This document shows positions 31,119 to 42,737 of a stretch of DNA of 64,000 bases, piece by piece (within the stretch, counting starts at the first letter, position 1; every line of letters begins with the position of its first letter). The notes beneath the pieces are model-generated. The model was not told the origin of the DNA. It did no database searches and saw only the letters and a program-made list of their open reading frames with translations. The translations under genes were made by a program, and so were the position numbers. Origin of the DNA: Macrothele yani (taxonomy: Eukaryota; Arthropoda; Arachnida; Araneae; Macrothelidae); contig CM077005.1 of the NCBI GenBank assembly GCA_039090855.1, forward strand, positions 14,547,921 through 14,611,920. Direction: 5' to 3'.

Positions 31119-31878
31119 AGTGCAATTAAGCAATCGCTTCCAAAATAGGTCTGTTTCGTAGGTAAAGCTCCTGCTTTGATTTGTGTAAACGCTTGTGCAC
31201 ATTTCTCCCCAAAAATTTAGTCTGCATATGCAGCTTCTGCAGACATTTTAAGTATGGTGGATCTTAAAACGATTAAACAGTAACGTAGCTCGTAATGTTG
31301 TGACGCTGGTGTTAAATCATTCAATGGGCCCTGCTGTTCCGTAGAAATCAGAGCTGAGTTCTGGCCCAATTTTAAAAGCCGGGGCCCGTCCGAGCCCGAA
31401 GTATGCCATCCCGAGCCCACACAAGCCCGAATTTTATATTGTAAGACAGAGCCCGGGTCCGGACCCGAACGAACCCGAAAACTATGATTAGCCTCTTTAA
31501 GCATTAAACAAAATCTCCTCCTCCAGATTTCCTCTTTCCTCCCCGCACAATTAACCGATGTCTTTCTTAACTGCAGAGTGGAGAAGGGATGTCTATCTAT
31601 TTCTAGTTTCTTTGGCCATTCATTTCTTTCTGAAATGTTTCGGGGGCCGGACATCAGGGAAAATAGGGAGGCACAACAATGCACGTCGTATGTTACTCAA
31701 TAGATTTAGCAGGGAGCTTCCCCGTTGAGGTAGGGAGCAAAATTTCGCCAGCTTTCTATCTAACATCTATACTTCTTAAAGACACTTTTCCTTCTCAGAA
31801 ATTCAGTAATTCATGACTTATGGTAATTTTACCAAAGCCCGTAAGTAATAGCTCTGCCGAATTCTCCCTCCCCATCTA

Positions 31879-33090
31879 GACCCAGTTGCCGAAGAATTGG
31901 ACACCCCTGCAATCGACGATATCTGAGGTCCTGATACACGTCACGGCCGCCACCGTTAAATATCGTGTGGGAAACAACAACGCAACCAGTCGCATGCAAG
32001 ATGCCACGCAGTTCGGAGCTCTCTGATTTCGAGAAAAGTGTAATCGTCGGGTATCACAGAAATGGCGGATCCATACGTGACATATCCAGCAAGTTGAAGT
32101 ACCCAAAATCGACTGTGGCCTACGTGATTGGCAAGTGGAAGATGAGAGGTGACTGTCGGAATGCATCCCGACCCGGCAGACACACAAACCTGGGAGTTAG
32201 AGACCGACGGGTGCTGGCCAGAGAAATTCGTAAGAACCGCACCAAATCGATGGGCCACATCCGCGAGGAGTTTTAACAGGCATCCGGGAGTGTTCTTTCG
32301 ATGAATACCATCTGTAAGGAAGTCCATCTACTCGGTTATCATGGACGTGCTGCCGCCCACAAGCCTTTGATCACCAAGTCCAATAGCGCTGCTCGGCTAA
32401 CGTGGTGCAAAGAACGTCGACAGTGGACCGTTGAACAGTGGAAACAGGTTTTCTGGAGCGACGAATCAATGTTCACCATCTACCTTTCGGATGGCAGAGT
32501 CTGGGTTTGGCGTCTGCCTGGAGAACACCTCCTGCCGGAATGTGCCAACTGTGAAGTTCGGCGGCGGTGGAATTATGCTTTAGGGGTGTTTCTCCTGGTA
32601 TGGCACGGGACCCTTGGTCGCAATTCCTGGTAGACTCAACGGCGAGACCTACTGTACCATTTTGAATGACCATGCGCTTCTTACGTTGTGGCAGTTTTAC
32701 GGGGTGAACCCATGTTACTTTCAGGATGACAGTGCCACCTGTCGTGTTGCGAGGTCCACCATGGCTTGGTATGGTGACAATGGAGTTAATCGAATGGACT
32801 GGCCTGCGCAGAGCCCGGACCTTAACCCTATCGAGCACCTCTGGGACGAGTTGGAGCGTTGACTTAAGGGGTGCCCCCACCGTCCGAAATCGGTGTAGGA
32901 ACTGACCTGTCTTCTTAAAGCCGAGTGGAAGAAAATACCGCTAGCCGTCGTACAACGCCTGGTTGAGAGTATGCCCAGGAGGGTCGCAGCTGTAATCGCC
33001 GCTCGTGGAGGCTCCACCAACTATTGAAGGTGAATAAACTTCGTTTTCCTTTGCTATCACAGGTGTCCAATTACTTGTTGGTAGATAGTG
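31879..33090 (+). mobile_element. Tc1-like element, family I, copy 2
   Basis: The right end GTCCAATTACTTGTTGGTAG is intact before TA at 33091. The left end is eroded but keeps GAATTGGACACC after TA at 31877. It is nested in hAT element 3 and is the opposite-strand sister of 606-1824. Confidence 0.88.
32001..33027 (+). pseudogene. Tc1-like DD34E transposase, broken (family I copy 2)
   Basis: It starts MPRSSELSDFEKSVIVGYHR at 32001 and ends GGSTNY-stop at 33027. Catalytic blocks: VFWSDESMF (first Asp), CYFQDDSATCR (second Asp) and SPDLNPIEHLWDELER (Glu). Inactivating changes are a TAA near 32274, a frameshift around 32570-32620 and further stops near 32860 and 32897. The N-terminal 91 codons are uninterrupted. 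Copy 1 (668-1700) has different lesions, so the two decayed independently. Confidence 0.88.
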
Positions 33091-33278
33091 TATTTAACAA
33101 CTAGGTGTAAAAAAAAGTCTTGTATGCTAAATCATACAAAATCAGATTAAAAAAAGAAAGAGAATGAAAATTCTGTCCGATTTCACCCGATTCCGAAATC
33201 CAGTAAGTATTATGCAGCCTAAGCCCGGTTCCGGCCCGGGCTCGACTTCGGGCTTGGGCTGGGCCCATCTCAGCACTG

Positions 33279-33601
33279 GTGGAAATGCCGCCGTACAGTT
33301 ATGTCAGGTATTGCTCATATTGCCACGAATCTCGTCTTACATATACGGTATTCCCTCACATACTATACCAGCAGCACATTACGCAATGGGTAGTATAGAT
33401 TCATCATCATCATGAACCATGGGTACAATTCCCGTAGGTGTCTGTTTCCCTTTTAACTACGCTGTCCCATTGAAGTCTGTTCGTTGCAGAGTCGCTCAGT
33501 TCTTGAGTCCCAGCGCACCGGTCTTTAATATCGTCATCCCGGAAACGGTGAGGGCGTCGTCTTGCATTTCTTCCGTTCATTCACCCAAACACCAATGTTT
33601 T
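33279..33601. other. No gene; possible LINE 3' tail
   Basis: ATTCATCATCATCATGAACC near 33400 resembles the trinucleotide tail of an RTE/CR1-type LINE in reverse. The following 190 bp match nothing I can name. Weak call. Confidence 0.25.
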
Positions 33602-33824
33602 TGCCGCCCCGGTGGCGCAGTGGTCTAAGCGATGACTTCTGATCATTCGTCCGAAAGGGGTCCGGGTTCGAATTTCGGTGAGGCATGGATGTTGTGTTTG
33701 TCTTACGGCGCTGGCTCTCTCCCTTCCCTGGAACCAGTGACCCTAAATTAGGGACGGGCGACTGCTTGTAGCCCATTGCGTTGCTCACGATGGTCGTTAA
33801 ACCTCCAGTAAAAAAAAAAAAAAG
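33602..33824 (+). mobile_element. SINE family A, full-length reference copy
   Basis: The tRNA-like head GCCGCCCCGGTGGCGCAGTG carries the pol III A box and GGTTCGAATTTC the B box. The body of about 130 bp contains CCTGGAACCAGTGACCC and TAAATTAGGGACGGGCGACT and ends GTCGTTAAACCTCC plus poly(A). Flanking AATGTTTTT and AATGTCTTT may be the target duplication. The B-box spacing suggests a type II (Leu/Ser-like) tRNA ancestor, which is inference. Confidence 0.92.
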
Positions 33825-34224
33825 AAATGTCTTTATCTTTCTGTCATTTTTCATTTTTCAGATCTGTCCGAAGAGTCGCAGTTTTCTCTGTATGATTTTT
33901 TTGGAACAGGGTCACTTTTAGTTGCATTCTTCTGTACGCTTGATCATTTCTTATCCTCACTTCTTCATTTCTCGGCTCAGCTGGCCCGGCTGACAACCCG
34001 GTATGGTTCCCTTCCCTATGGTTACAGGGTTTGCCAGATATGCGCTGGCAGCAAAACAATAAAGACGATTGAAATCTGATACCAAAGAAAATTATAAGTA
34101 TAGATTGCAGAATATGAAGTTGTCAACTCACCAGTATTCGTATCAACACTAAAGGAACGAAACCACGATATTTCTCAATACTGAACGCTACCACGATATT
34201 TGTTATCAGCGAGAAAGCGGGTAG
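33825..34224. other. No gene recognised
   Basis: Unassigned DNA between a SINE and a LINE fragment. Confidence 0.4.
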
Positions 34225-34416
34225 CCCCGTCGTACGGAGCAGAGTCATGGGCCTTAACTAAAAAAGACATACAAAGACTTCAGACAACTGAAAGCAGCAT
34301 GGAGAGATGCATGCTTGGTGCAACCAGAAAAGATGAGAAGTGGAAGTCGTGGATAAGGAAAATGACAAAAGTGGAAGACATGATAATCAGGGTAAAATCA
34401 CTGAAATCGCAATGGG
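34225..34416 (+). pseudogene. RTE-like LINE, C-terminal ORF fragment, left part
   Basis: It encodes SYGAESWALTKKDIQRLQTT, then ESSMERCMLGATRKDE, TKVEDMIIRVKSLKSQW. This is the typical C-terminal region after the reverse transcriptase domain of RTE/Jockey-type LINEs. The next expected word, WAGHVARRTD, is found 6.45 kb away at 40873 (WAGDVARRTD). It is 5'-truncated, as is usual for LINE copies. Confidence 0.8.
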
Positions 34417-35215
34417 TTTGGTAACTGTGGGTACCAAAGCGGTACCCAGTTTATTGCTATAATGGGGGTACAAACATAGGTGATGTCGCTGAATATTGCA
34501 GTACAGAAAACATAAAGAGGGAAATACAGGTATATCCGCAATGCAACACAAACTGGATAGCAAACATAAGGAGCACCTGCGCAGTGATATCGGCATTAAC
34601 ACAGAGGCGGTAACAATTGGATAACACCAACACTGGAGAACAGCTCAGCATGAAAGGTAAACTAAGAAGGGGTCTGACCATAAAATCAGGGAGTCGATAG
34701 TGTTAAACAATGCGGGAAAAACATCAATTTGCGCATAAAGTAAAAAATACGACGCACACAAAAAAGGAAGAGCAAAACGGCATATCATTCGATACGAAGT
34801 AACGCAAGTACAACAGTAGAAGTATATGCACAAGGGTATGATGAAACACCAAACTAGTAGAGCATAACGACTGTCAGAACGCAAATCAAAATACAGAAAG
34901 ACCCCTTTAGAACAAAGTTAACAAATCTAGCATTGAAATAATCCGCGTATAAAATTTGATTAGAGAGCTTTTGGAAGAAACAGTACAATTTTTAAGAGCA
35001 ATATAAAATTAAGGACACACAATGAGAAAAAAAACACAAGGCACAGTAACAAAATCAGGAAACAACATTGCAGTGCGAGAGTGATAGTAGTAAGGGAACA
35101 TCACACAATTAGCGAAACATTAGAGGAAGAAACGTTAAACCAGGAAAATCCAGGCGGCCACAAGGTGCAAAACGTCGCAGGAGAGAACCAAAGGTGATCA
35201 ATTTGGGGAGGAGAG

Positions 35216-37401
35216 CTAAAATTCATCGTACTGAGGAAGTAAGGTATCACAAAGTTGTTTCTTAGCGAGGTCTTTGAAGGAGGGGAGACGGCGAGTGTAA
35301 CGTCTCATGAAAGCCTAGGATTGTAATATTCAGACATTTAAAAAATGACACATAACCTTGAAATTGCAGCACCTCTGCACACAAGTCAAAATCAGGTGAA
35401 TGGAGAAATTCTTCAGTACAGAGAACTGTAAGGGCAGATTGGAAGAAGTGTAAGAGTTTGTGTCTGGACAATGGTCCAGGAAATACAGGAAACATATCAA
35501 TGGCCTGTATAACCTCATCATCAGAGAGAGAATTGAGAGGACCAGAATGGAAATGCGTACTGTTCGAAGAGTCACCAGGCGGAGAAACATCTGAACATGA
35601 AAAATCGGAGACATTTCATGAGGCCACAGAAGGAATAGCAGAAAGACGTTTTATCTTTTTCTGTTTCATAGAGCCGTTGGAAATTTCTGTCCGCTTCTTC
35701 GAAGGGGGGTGTTGAGGCAGTTGAATCCATTTGCGCATCAGGAAACCCACCCGAAACGGTAGACGTGGAACCAAGTTTCGCCGAGGAATCAGTATGTATC
35801 CGATCAGCATCTATGGACATTGGAACAACAACTGAGGCATGAGGAAGGTGGGGCAACAGGGGAACAGTAGACACGGTCGTAGCTGGAGATCCGATATCCG
35901 AGAGACACGGAGGAGAGCCAGTCGGCTTGAGTGCCGAAGCACCACTCGATACATCCGAGTCGGAACACTCCGCCGGTGACACATCAGCAGTAGAAGACAC
36001 CTCTGCTAACCCAGAAGGACAATGCACTACCGTACGGGGAGGAAGAGGAGGAAATGTATCACTGTCCTCAACCGGAACATGAGTCTGATGGAGACAGACT
36101 GGAAGAGGGGATGGTAGAAAGACCAATGTGATCAGCAGTGGGATGCGAGCTGGAAGAAAGACCTCGTCAGATGCTCTCGCAGGAGGCTGTGGTGTGATGG
36201 TGTGTAAGACAGTAAGTACAGTAGTAAGTGATGAATTCCTTTAAACTGTACGTGCGTGAGCCAAGTTCAACAACAGCTTCTGAACAGCAGTCAGCCAAGG
36301 CTTTCTTAGTGGGAAAACGACCAAAAACTGACAGCGAGGCCCTCTGTAGAATGTGCAAATTGAGTTCCACGAGCAGCGTCAGAAAGGCGACGGACCTTGC
36401 CAACAATTTTACAGACATGATTGATAAGGAAAGGAAGCTCAGCATCAAGGACTTTCTGTGATGTTCACCGGACGCTTGGAAAGAGGCGAAGGGATGAGAG
36501 GATTTGTTCCAATCGAAAGGCCGTGTGCAAGAACAAAGGCAGCATCCTCTTTGCGCTGGAAATAAACTGAGATACCAGAGGAGTACGAGAAATTTCGGCA
36601 ACAGACACTGACCACATGACCCAAGAGAGCTTCCAGGTAGTGTGGCAAGGGAGTATTCGGTAAGGAATGAAAGAGCACACCTCTATCCTAAAGATTATGG
36701 AATGCATGGCCAATCCGCGAAGCCGCCCCGGTGGCGCAGCGGTCTAAGCGATGGCCTCTGATCATTCGTCCGAATGGGGTCCGGGTTCGAATCCCGGTGA
36801 GGCATGGATGTTGTGTTTGTCTTACGGCACTGGCTCTCTCTCCCTTCCCTAGAACCAGTGACCCTAAATTAGGGACGGGCGACTGCTTATAGCCCATTGA
36901 GTTGCTCACGGTGGTCGTTAAACCTCCAAAAAAAAAAAAATAATAATCCGCGAATTTTCGTCAATAGTTGCCATCACCGTGTGGTTGGGTACCTGAATAA
37001 TAGATTATTGCAAAAGACAATCAGGTTGGAAAGAAGCTGACGTAGCGGCTCGCCGTACTGTAGAGGCAAATGACATCCTCGGAATAGAAGTCTGTGCTGA
37101 ACCGTCTGGTACAAAAGGAAGAGAAGCAGAGGAAAAGCCAAAACAATAGTTGCAGCATACTCAGGAAAGGCACCGAAGCAGAGGCAGAGGCAGCAAGCGC
37201 AGCCAAGTCCACTGAGGGCACTTGAGCAGGTTCACCGGGAAGCTGGGAAGGTACCTGAGCATGATCACCGGGTAGCTGGTAAGGCACCTGAGCAGGCACA
37301 TCTGAGGACGAGAGTATGTCAACATCCATGGACGTGAGAAGTGTATCGTGACATGTATCCGCCACGCTCAGTGATGATAAGGATAGACCGAAAGCCGCCA
37401 T
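35216..37401 (-). pseudogene. Gag/ORF1-like zinc-knuckle protein, unit 1, broken
   Basis: Read on the minus strand from 37401: N-terminal MAAFGLSLSSLSVADTC and a Pro/Ser/Ala-rich stretch. The SINE at 36722-36944 interrupts it. Then comes FRLEQILSSL, a folded region ending in the CCHC zinc knuckle CTYCLTHHHTTASC (near 36200), a Ser/Thr/Pro-rich stretch of about 180 residues (35572-36126), the basic MKQKKIKRLSAIPS, and a C-terminal part with SLSDDEVIQAIDMFPVFPG ending DEF-stop at 35216. The zinc knuckle is known from retroelement nucleocapsid/ORF1 proteins. At least two frameshifts and the SINE make it non-functional. Confidence 0.65.
36722..36944 (+). mobile_element. SINE family A, full length
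   Basis: Complete copy with a perfect 10-bp duplication AATCCGCGAA (36712-36721 and 36945-36954). It is inserted in gag-like unit 1 and absent from unit 2, so it is younger than the duplication. Confidence 0.95.
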
Positions 37402-38582
37402 ATTGGCAGCTTCCAAACGCAACTAAACGAGCTGATATGAAAACGGAGGATTATGAACAATTACAAGGACGATATCGCCATAAAAGTAGCTCAAACGTAC
37501 ATCACTCCTTTAAACATGCGGGGCACGTACAAATGTACATTGCACCTTTTAAAGTACGGAACGAGGTATATACCGCACTAGAATGCATAAAATGTAGGAG
37601 CCACCAACGCTAGAGAACAATTCAGCGTGAAAAATAAACAATAAGGTGCCGGTCCATAACATCGGGGATTTGCACATATGGTAAAAACACGATGCACACA
37701 AATAAGGAATAGCATAAGGGCACATCATTCGATACGAAGTAACACAAGTACAACATTATGAGCAGATGTAAAAGTGTATGATAAAACATCAACAGATTAA
37801 AACGTAATGACGGTCAAAATGCAAGGCACAGTGTAGGAATACGCCAAATTCATTATGAGAACAAAATTAACAATTCTATTGCTAAAGCAGTATAAACCAC
37901 AACGGGGGAAAACACTAGTACAACAAGGACATTCAATGAGAGCAAAAGAAAACAACAAGGCAGAATAACAAAATCAATAAACAACATTGCAATGCTAGAG
38001 TAATAATGTGAAGGGTACAGCAGGAACAATAGATGAAGATACGCGAAACCAGAAGATTCCAGGCGACCACAAGGTGGAAAACGTCGCCGGTGAGAACGGA
38101 AAAGTGTTGGGTTGGGAAGGAGCGCTGAAGTTCATCGACTTGAGGAAGTAAGGTATCACAAAATTGTTTCTCAGCGAGGTCTTTCAAGGAGGAGAGACAG
38201 CGAGTGTATCTTCTCATGAAAAGCTGGTAACTAGAATCTGTGACGCTCAGAGATTTGAAAAATGACACATAAGCTTCAAATTACATCACCTCTGCATACA
38301 GATCAAGATTAGGTGAGTAGAGAAATTCTTCAGTAAAGATAACTGTACGAATAGATTGGAAGAGGCGTAAGAGTTGCTGTCTGGACAGTCGTCCAGAAAC
38401 GAGAGGAAACTTATCAATGACGTGTATAACCTCATCATCTGAGAGAGTATGGACAGGGCCAAAACGGAGATGCATACTGTTCGAGGAGTCATCAGGCGGA
38501 GAAACCTATGAACAGGAAACATGGTGGCGGGCCTGCTCCGCAGGACGCACACGGCATAAAGGCAGATAGAAGCAAGAACGAA

Positions 38583-38690
38583 CGTCTGCGTAGCTCAGTT
38601 GGTAGAGCGAATTGTTCCTGAATAAGAGGACTCGGGTTCGATCCCCGGCGTGGACCAAAAATGACGGAGAAATTTACTTCGTTATAATGG
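38583..38690 (+). mobile_element. tRNA-derived SINE, family C, copy 1
   Basis: A nearly complete tRNA cloverleaf: acceptor GTCTGCG pairing with CGTGGAC, D-arm GCTCAGTTGGTAGAGC, T-arm CGGGTTCGATCCCCG. The tail CCAAAAATGACGG and TTTACTTCGTTATAA is shared with the copy at 38962, so it is a mobile repeat and not an isolated tRNA gene. The anticodon stem does not pair well. Confidence 0.75.
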
Positions 38691-38961
38691 CGCCCGAACA
38701 TCCCGGATGACATGGCCGTTAAAGATCTCGCAATGGTGTGATGTTCTTTTCACACCGCGAAATAGGAAAAATAAGAGAATCCTTTGTTCAGCGCTTCGAA
38801 AAATAAATGTGCGTGGTAATGTGCGTGGTGTCGTGCCACACACCAGATTGACTGGGAGTTATCAAGTGCACGTTATTCAGCGGATGACTGCCTACGGCAA
38901 TTCATGGTCACGGCTGACCCGTGGGCCATACCCCGGCTCTCTTTGGGGGAGGGAGATGTGA

Positions 38962-39064
38962 CGTGCCTGCTCAGTTGGTAGAGCGACTTGTTCCAGAATA
39001 AGAGGACTCGGGTTCGATCCCCAGCGTAGACCAAAAATGACGGATAATTTTACTTCGTTATAAC
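38962..39064 (+). mobile_element. tRNA-derived SINE, family C, copy 2
   Basis: CTCAGTTGGTAGAGCGACTT, GGGTTCGATCCCCAGCG, then the same CCAAAAATGACGG tail. Direct orientation to copy 1, 380 bp apart. Confidence 0.75.
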
Positions 39065-40870
39065 ATCGGGAACACAAGATGCGGTCACAGAAGGAGTGGC
39101 AGAAAGATGTTTTACCTTTTTCTGTTTCACAGAACCCTTGGAAGTTCCAGTTCGATTCGAAGACGAAGTTGAGGCGGATGAATCGATTTGCGGATCTAAA
39201 AGAACACCCGAAACGGGAGATGAGAACACAAGTTGCACCGATGATTCAGTATGTACCTGATCAGCATCAGTGGACACTGGAAAATCAGCCGAGCCTTCAG
39301 AAAGGTGCGGCAATGGGGAGCAGCAGACATGGTCGTTGTTGGAGGTCCGATATGCGAGACACATGGAGGAGGGCCAGTCGGCTGGAATTCCGAAGCACCA
39401 CTCGACACATCCGAGTCGGAACATTTCGCTGGAGACACATCAGTAGTGGAACACATCTCTGCTAACCTAGGAGGAAGATGCACTACCTTACGATGCGGAA
39501 GACGAGCACAGGGATTATTGTCCTAGACTGGAAGGTGCGTCTGACGTAGAGAACGAGAGGCCGCGTCAGCTAAAATGTTGGAAGAGGTTTTGCTAGAAGT
39601 AGGACCAATGTGATCGGCAGTGGAATGCAAACTGGAAGAAAGGTCATGGCGTAGACTCACACAGGAAGCAATGGTGTGATCCTGAGTAAGACAGTGAGTA
39701 CAATAGTGGGTGATGAAAACCTTGAAACTGTACGTACGTAAGCCAAGTTCAACAGTAGCTTCTGAAGCACAATCCGCCAAGGCGTTCTCAGGGGGAAAGA
39801 CGATCAACAACTGATGGTGAGGTCCTGTTACATGTGCAAATCGAGTTCCGCGAGGAGCGTCAGAAAGGCGACGGACCTTGCCCACAATTTTACAAATATG
39901 TTTGACAAGGAGAGGAAGCTCAGTATCAGGCACTTTTTGTGGAACAAGATAGAACGTGATGTTCACCGGACGCTTGGTAAGAGGCGAAGGGATGAGATGA
40001 TTTGTTCCAACCGAAAGGCCGTGTGCAAGAAAAATTCAGAATCCTCCTTGCGTTGGAACTGCACTGAGATACCCCGAGGGGTACAAGAAATTCCGGCAAT
40101 AGACGCCGACGACAAATGACCCGAGAGGGTCGCCATGTAGGGTGGCAAAGAAGTCTTCGGTAAGGCATGAAAGAGCACACCTCTATCCAGGAGATTATGG
40201 AACTCGCGGTCAATCTGCAAATTTCCACCAATCGTTCGTTACCTTCATTATTTGGTTGGATACCTGAATAATAGGTGTTGATTGCAAGAGATCATCAGGC
40301 TGAGAAGCAACTGACGGAGAAACACAGCCTCGCTGCACTGTAGGGGCAAATTACATCCTCGGAAGAGAAGTCCGTGCTCAGCCGGCTGGCACAGAAAGCA
40401 GGGAGGCAAGAGGTGCCCAGTCAGAAGGCAAGACTGTAGTCCCAAAAGTACCCAGGAGGGCACCGAGGCAGCGCCAAAAGCAGGAGAAAGAGGCGGAGTC
40501 AAGTTAGATGAAGACACCAGATCAAGAGTACCAGGCAGCTGGGGAGGCACCTGAGCAGACACATCAGAGGTCAAGAGAACGTCAACTTCCATGGAAGTGG
40601 GAAGTGCGACGTGAAGTGCATCCTCCACGTTCAGAGATAATAAGGACAGACCAGACGCCGCAATCTCAGCAGCTTCCTCAAGTAAACAAACGAGCTAATG
40701 GTATGAAAACGGATGAATATGAACAAATACAAGGACTATATCGCAGAAAAGTATCTCAAAACGTACACAGTACCTTGGAACAAGTAGAGTACCCAGCAGG
40801 TGAGTGAGAGACGAGGTAAATTACACTAGAATGTATAAAATATAGGAGCCACCGTCTGTCAAGAACGAGG

Positions 40871-41110
40871 AATGGGCTGGAGATGTTGCCAGAAGAACGG
40901 ACCACTAATGGACAACTGAAATTTTAGACTGGATTCCAAGGAACCGAAAAAGACCCAGAAGAAGACCACATAGGAGGTGGAGGGATGAAATTCGAAAGCA
41001 TGCTAGAGTAACATGGAGGAGGCAGGCTCAAGACAGACAGTTGTGGATGAAACTTGGGGAGACCTCCATCCAGAAGGGGACAGATAATGGTTGACAATGA
41101 TAATGATGAC
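40871..41110 (+). pseudogene. RTE-like LINE, C-terminal ORF fragment, right part
   Basis: It continues the ORF broken at 34416: WAGDVARRTDH, a stop, then TTEILDWIPRNRKRPRRRPH and RWRDEIRKHARVTWRRQAQD, RQLWMKLGETSIQKGTDNG-stop. The GACAATGATAATGATGA tail fits RTE-type 3' ends. With 34225-34416 it shows the LINE was present before the 6.45-kb insertion. Confidence 0.82.
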
Positions 41111-41506
41111 TTGGTATGCAAACCTTGTGAATATGAGCAAGTCGGATTAAAAACTGTGAAAAAGGCTATCGCCTATCAATTAATGTTTGTGGCATAACTA
41201 AAAGCGCAATGCTATATAAACTTGACTTGTTATGAGAACCTGGTGAATATATGCAGGCAGTTTAAAAATTGCTAAAAAAACTAAACTTAAGGCCTTATAA
41301 TTAATATTTTGCGCATGAGTAAAAGTGTGATATTATTATTTTTATTTTTTATGTAAACAGCTCTACAATGAGAACTTAGGGTTAAAAGTTGCTAAAATGG
41401 GCTAATCCGAGGCCTATATTATTAATGCCAGGGTAGAAATGCAATATTACGACAAGTTTTGTCGATATAAATAATTTAATAATTTTCTCTAGAAGTGACC
41501 TAGAGC
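41111..41506. other. No gene; AT-rich, weak internal repeats
   Basis: Diverged tandem segments of roughly 90-130 bp share GAACCTGGTGAATAT- and AAAATTGCTAAAA-like words. No coding signal. Confidence 0.4.
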
Positions 41507-41960
41507 CGCGGATGGCTTAGTGATTAGCAGTTCAAACTATCGGTGCAAGGTCCTCAGGTTCGAACCTGGGCTGATCTTTCAGAGATGGTGTTTTTTTTTT
41601 TTTTTTTTTTTTTTTTTGATTGGAGGTTTAACGACCGCCGTGAGCAACTCAATGGGCTATAAGCAGTCGCCCGTCCCTAATTTAGGGTCACTGGTTCCAG
41701 GGAAGGGAGAGAGCCAGTGCCGTAAGACAAACACAACATCCATGCCTGACCGGGATTCGAACCCGGACCCCTTACGGACGAATGATCAGAGGCCAGCGCC
41801 TTAGACCACTGCGCCACCGGGGCGGCAGAGATGGTGTGATTTACTAACAATCGCTGAATATCCGCCATGCATCGGACGAACACGTTAAGTGACGGCCCCC
41901 GGGATGGGCCCACTGGATAAATGGGTATCCTTTCCTATGCCCCCCCCCCCCCCCGGAAAT
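41507..41960 (+). mobile_element. tRNA-derived SINE, family B, interrupted by a family A SINE
   Basis: The head GCGGATGGCTTAGTGATTAG and GGTTCGAACCTGGGC, then after the insertion ATATCCGCCATGCATCGGAC and CACGTTAAGTGACGG, parallel to ATATCTGCCGTGCGTCGGAT and CACGTTAAGCCGTCGG of the copy at 3061. A C-run of about 14 near 41941 matches the C-run of that copy. Confidence 0.75.
41591..41825 (-). mobile_element. SINE family A, nested in a family B SINE
   Basis: Full-length copy, with the duplication CAGAGATGGTG at 41580-41590 and 41826-41836. Family A was therefore active after this family B copy had inserted. Confidence 0.93.
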
Positions 41961-42489
41961 TATCTCACCCCTCTATGTGCAATATCGTACTTGTACGGTG
42001 GCGCCATCTACTGTACTCTAATCTCACTACAAACTGTTCTGTCAAAGTCGCTAGACTTGCTCTCATTCCTTCCGTTTCTGTGTCCTGCCCAAAAGGCGAT
42101 CTCGCTGATTAGGTGGCTGGGACCTAAACTCTACTCGTTGTGGACGGAAGTCCTACAAGAAAATGACAAATACTTCTGGAAGTGATCTATAGGGAAACCG
42201 ACCGGTGAAATAAAAAGCTGGATTTTTCCAGCCCCCTCCCTTATGACCAAAATGAACACTGAAAAATAAAAATGCAATTTTTATGCCGCCTGTTTATTAA
42301 ATGTCATTGAACACAAGTTCTTTCACGAACCGCTTCTAAAACCGGAAAGTTACCGTCATATTGGACGGAAAAAGTGGGAACAGAATCCTGGAAATGTCCT
42401 CTGGAAATTCATGTTTTACTGATAACACCTTTTTAAAATGACAGTTTATCGTTGTTAAACGGAGAAAGGTGATCAGGGGTGTTTCTGTC
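41961..42489. other. No gene recognised
   Basis: Unassigned DNA. The open frame over 41889-42185 shows no family motif. Confidence 0.4.
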
Positions 42490-42698
42490 AGTTGTCGCGG
42501 TGGCGCAGTGGTCTAAATGATGGCCTCTGATCATTCGTCCGAAAGGGTTCGAATCCCGGTGAGGTATGGATGTTGCGTTTGTCTTACGGCACTGGCTCTC
42601 TCCCTTCCCTGCAATCAGTGGTCCTAAATTAGGGACGGGCGACTTCTTGCAGCCCATTGAATTGCTTACGGTGGTCGTTAAATGTCCAATAAAAAAAA
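42490..42698 (+). mobile_element. SINE family A
   Basis: CGCGGTGGCGCAGTGGTCTA head, GGTTCGAATCC B box, full body, A-run. A few bases are missing between the two boxes. Confidence 0.9.
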
Positions 42699-42737
42699 TT
42701 CTGTCAATCTAGAACGGTACATCCGTGAAATGTATCT

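Larger units (their letters stand above)
31349..33278. mobile_element. hAT element 3, non-autonomous, hosting a Tc1
   Basis: The ends CAGAGCTGAGTTCTGGCCCA (31349) and TGGGCCCATCTCAGCACTG (to 33278) are hAT-like. The flanks GTAGAAAT (31341-31348) and GTGGAAAT (33279-33286) form an 8-bp duplication with one mismatch. Subterminal GAGCCCG/CGGGCT repeats resemble those of hAT element 1. Without the Tc1 insertion it is about 0.7 kb and non-coding. Confidence 0.82.
38030..40665 (-). pseudogene. Gag/ORF1-like zinc-knuckle protein, unit 2, broken
   Basis: Same protein as unit 1, without the SINE. Segments on the minus strand: EIAASGLSLLSLNVEDAL (the start Met codon is ATT here), FHNLLDRGVLFHALPKTSLP, QRKEDSEFFLHTAFRLEQII, NITFYLVPQKVPDTELP, APRGTRFAHVTGPHHQLLIV, the CCHC knuckle CTHCLTQDHTIASC (near 39690), a Ser/Thr/Pro-rich region, VKQKKVKHLSATPS, then TLSDDEVIHVIDKFPLVSG and SLKDLAEKQFCDTLLPQVDE. 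There is a TAG near 39525 where unit 1 has Glu, frameshifts near 39950 and 39300, and an insertion of about 550 bp with two tRNA-like repeats (38510-39065). Confidence 0.65.
34417..40870 (-). mobile_element. 6.45-kb insertion with two head-to-tail gag-like units
   Basis: It is bracketed by the 6-bp duplication AATGGG (34411-34416 and 40871-40876) and splits one LINE coding sequence, so its borders are well defined. The minus strand carries the same unit twice: about 34.4-37.6 kb and 37.6-40.87 kb. Homology extends beyond the ORFs: GCATAAAATGTAGGAGCCAC upstream of copy 1 matches the right border, and CATTCGATACGAAGTAAC occurs downstream of both ORFs. No reverse transcriptase is seen. An AATAAA lies about 40 bp from the minus-strand 3' end. 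A retroelement origin is likely; the class is unknown. Confidence 0.65.

Noticed and set aside
36100..37020. Separate minus-strand genes at 36167-36601 and 36445-36713
   Set aside because: They are different frames of one decayed gag-like ORF, interrupted by a SINE.
38583..39064. Two functional tRNA genes
   Set aside because: The cloverleaf is good, but the anticodon stem does not pair and both share a non-tRNA tail, so they are SINE copies.
39079..39465. Plus-strand gene of 128 codons
   Set aside because: It is antisense to the Ser/Thr/Pro-rich part of the gag-like ORF, whose minus-strand frame is shared with the second unit.
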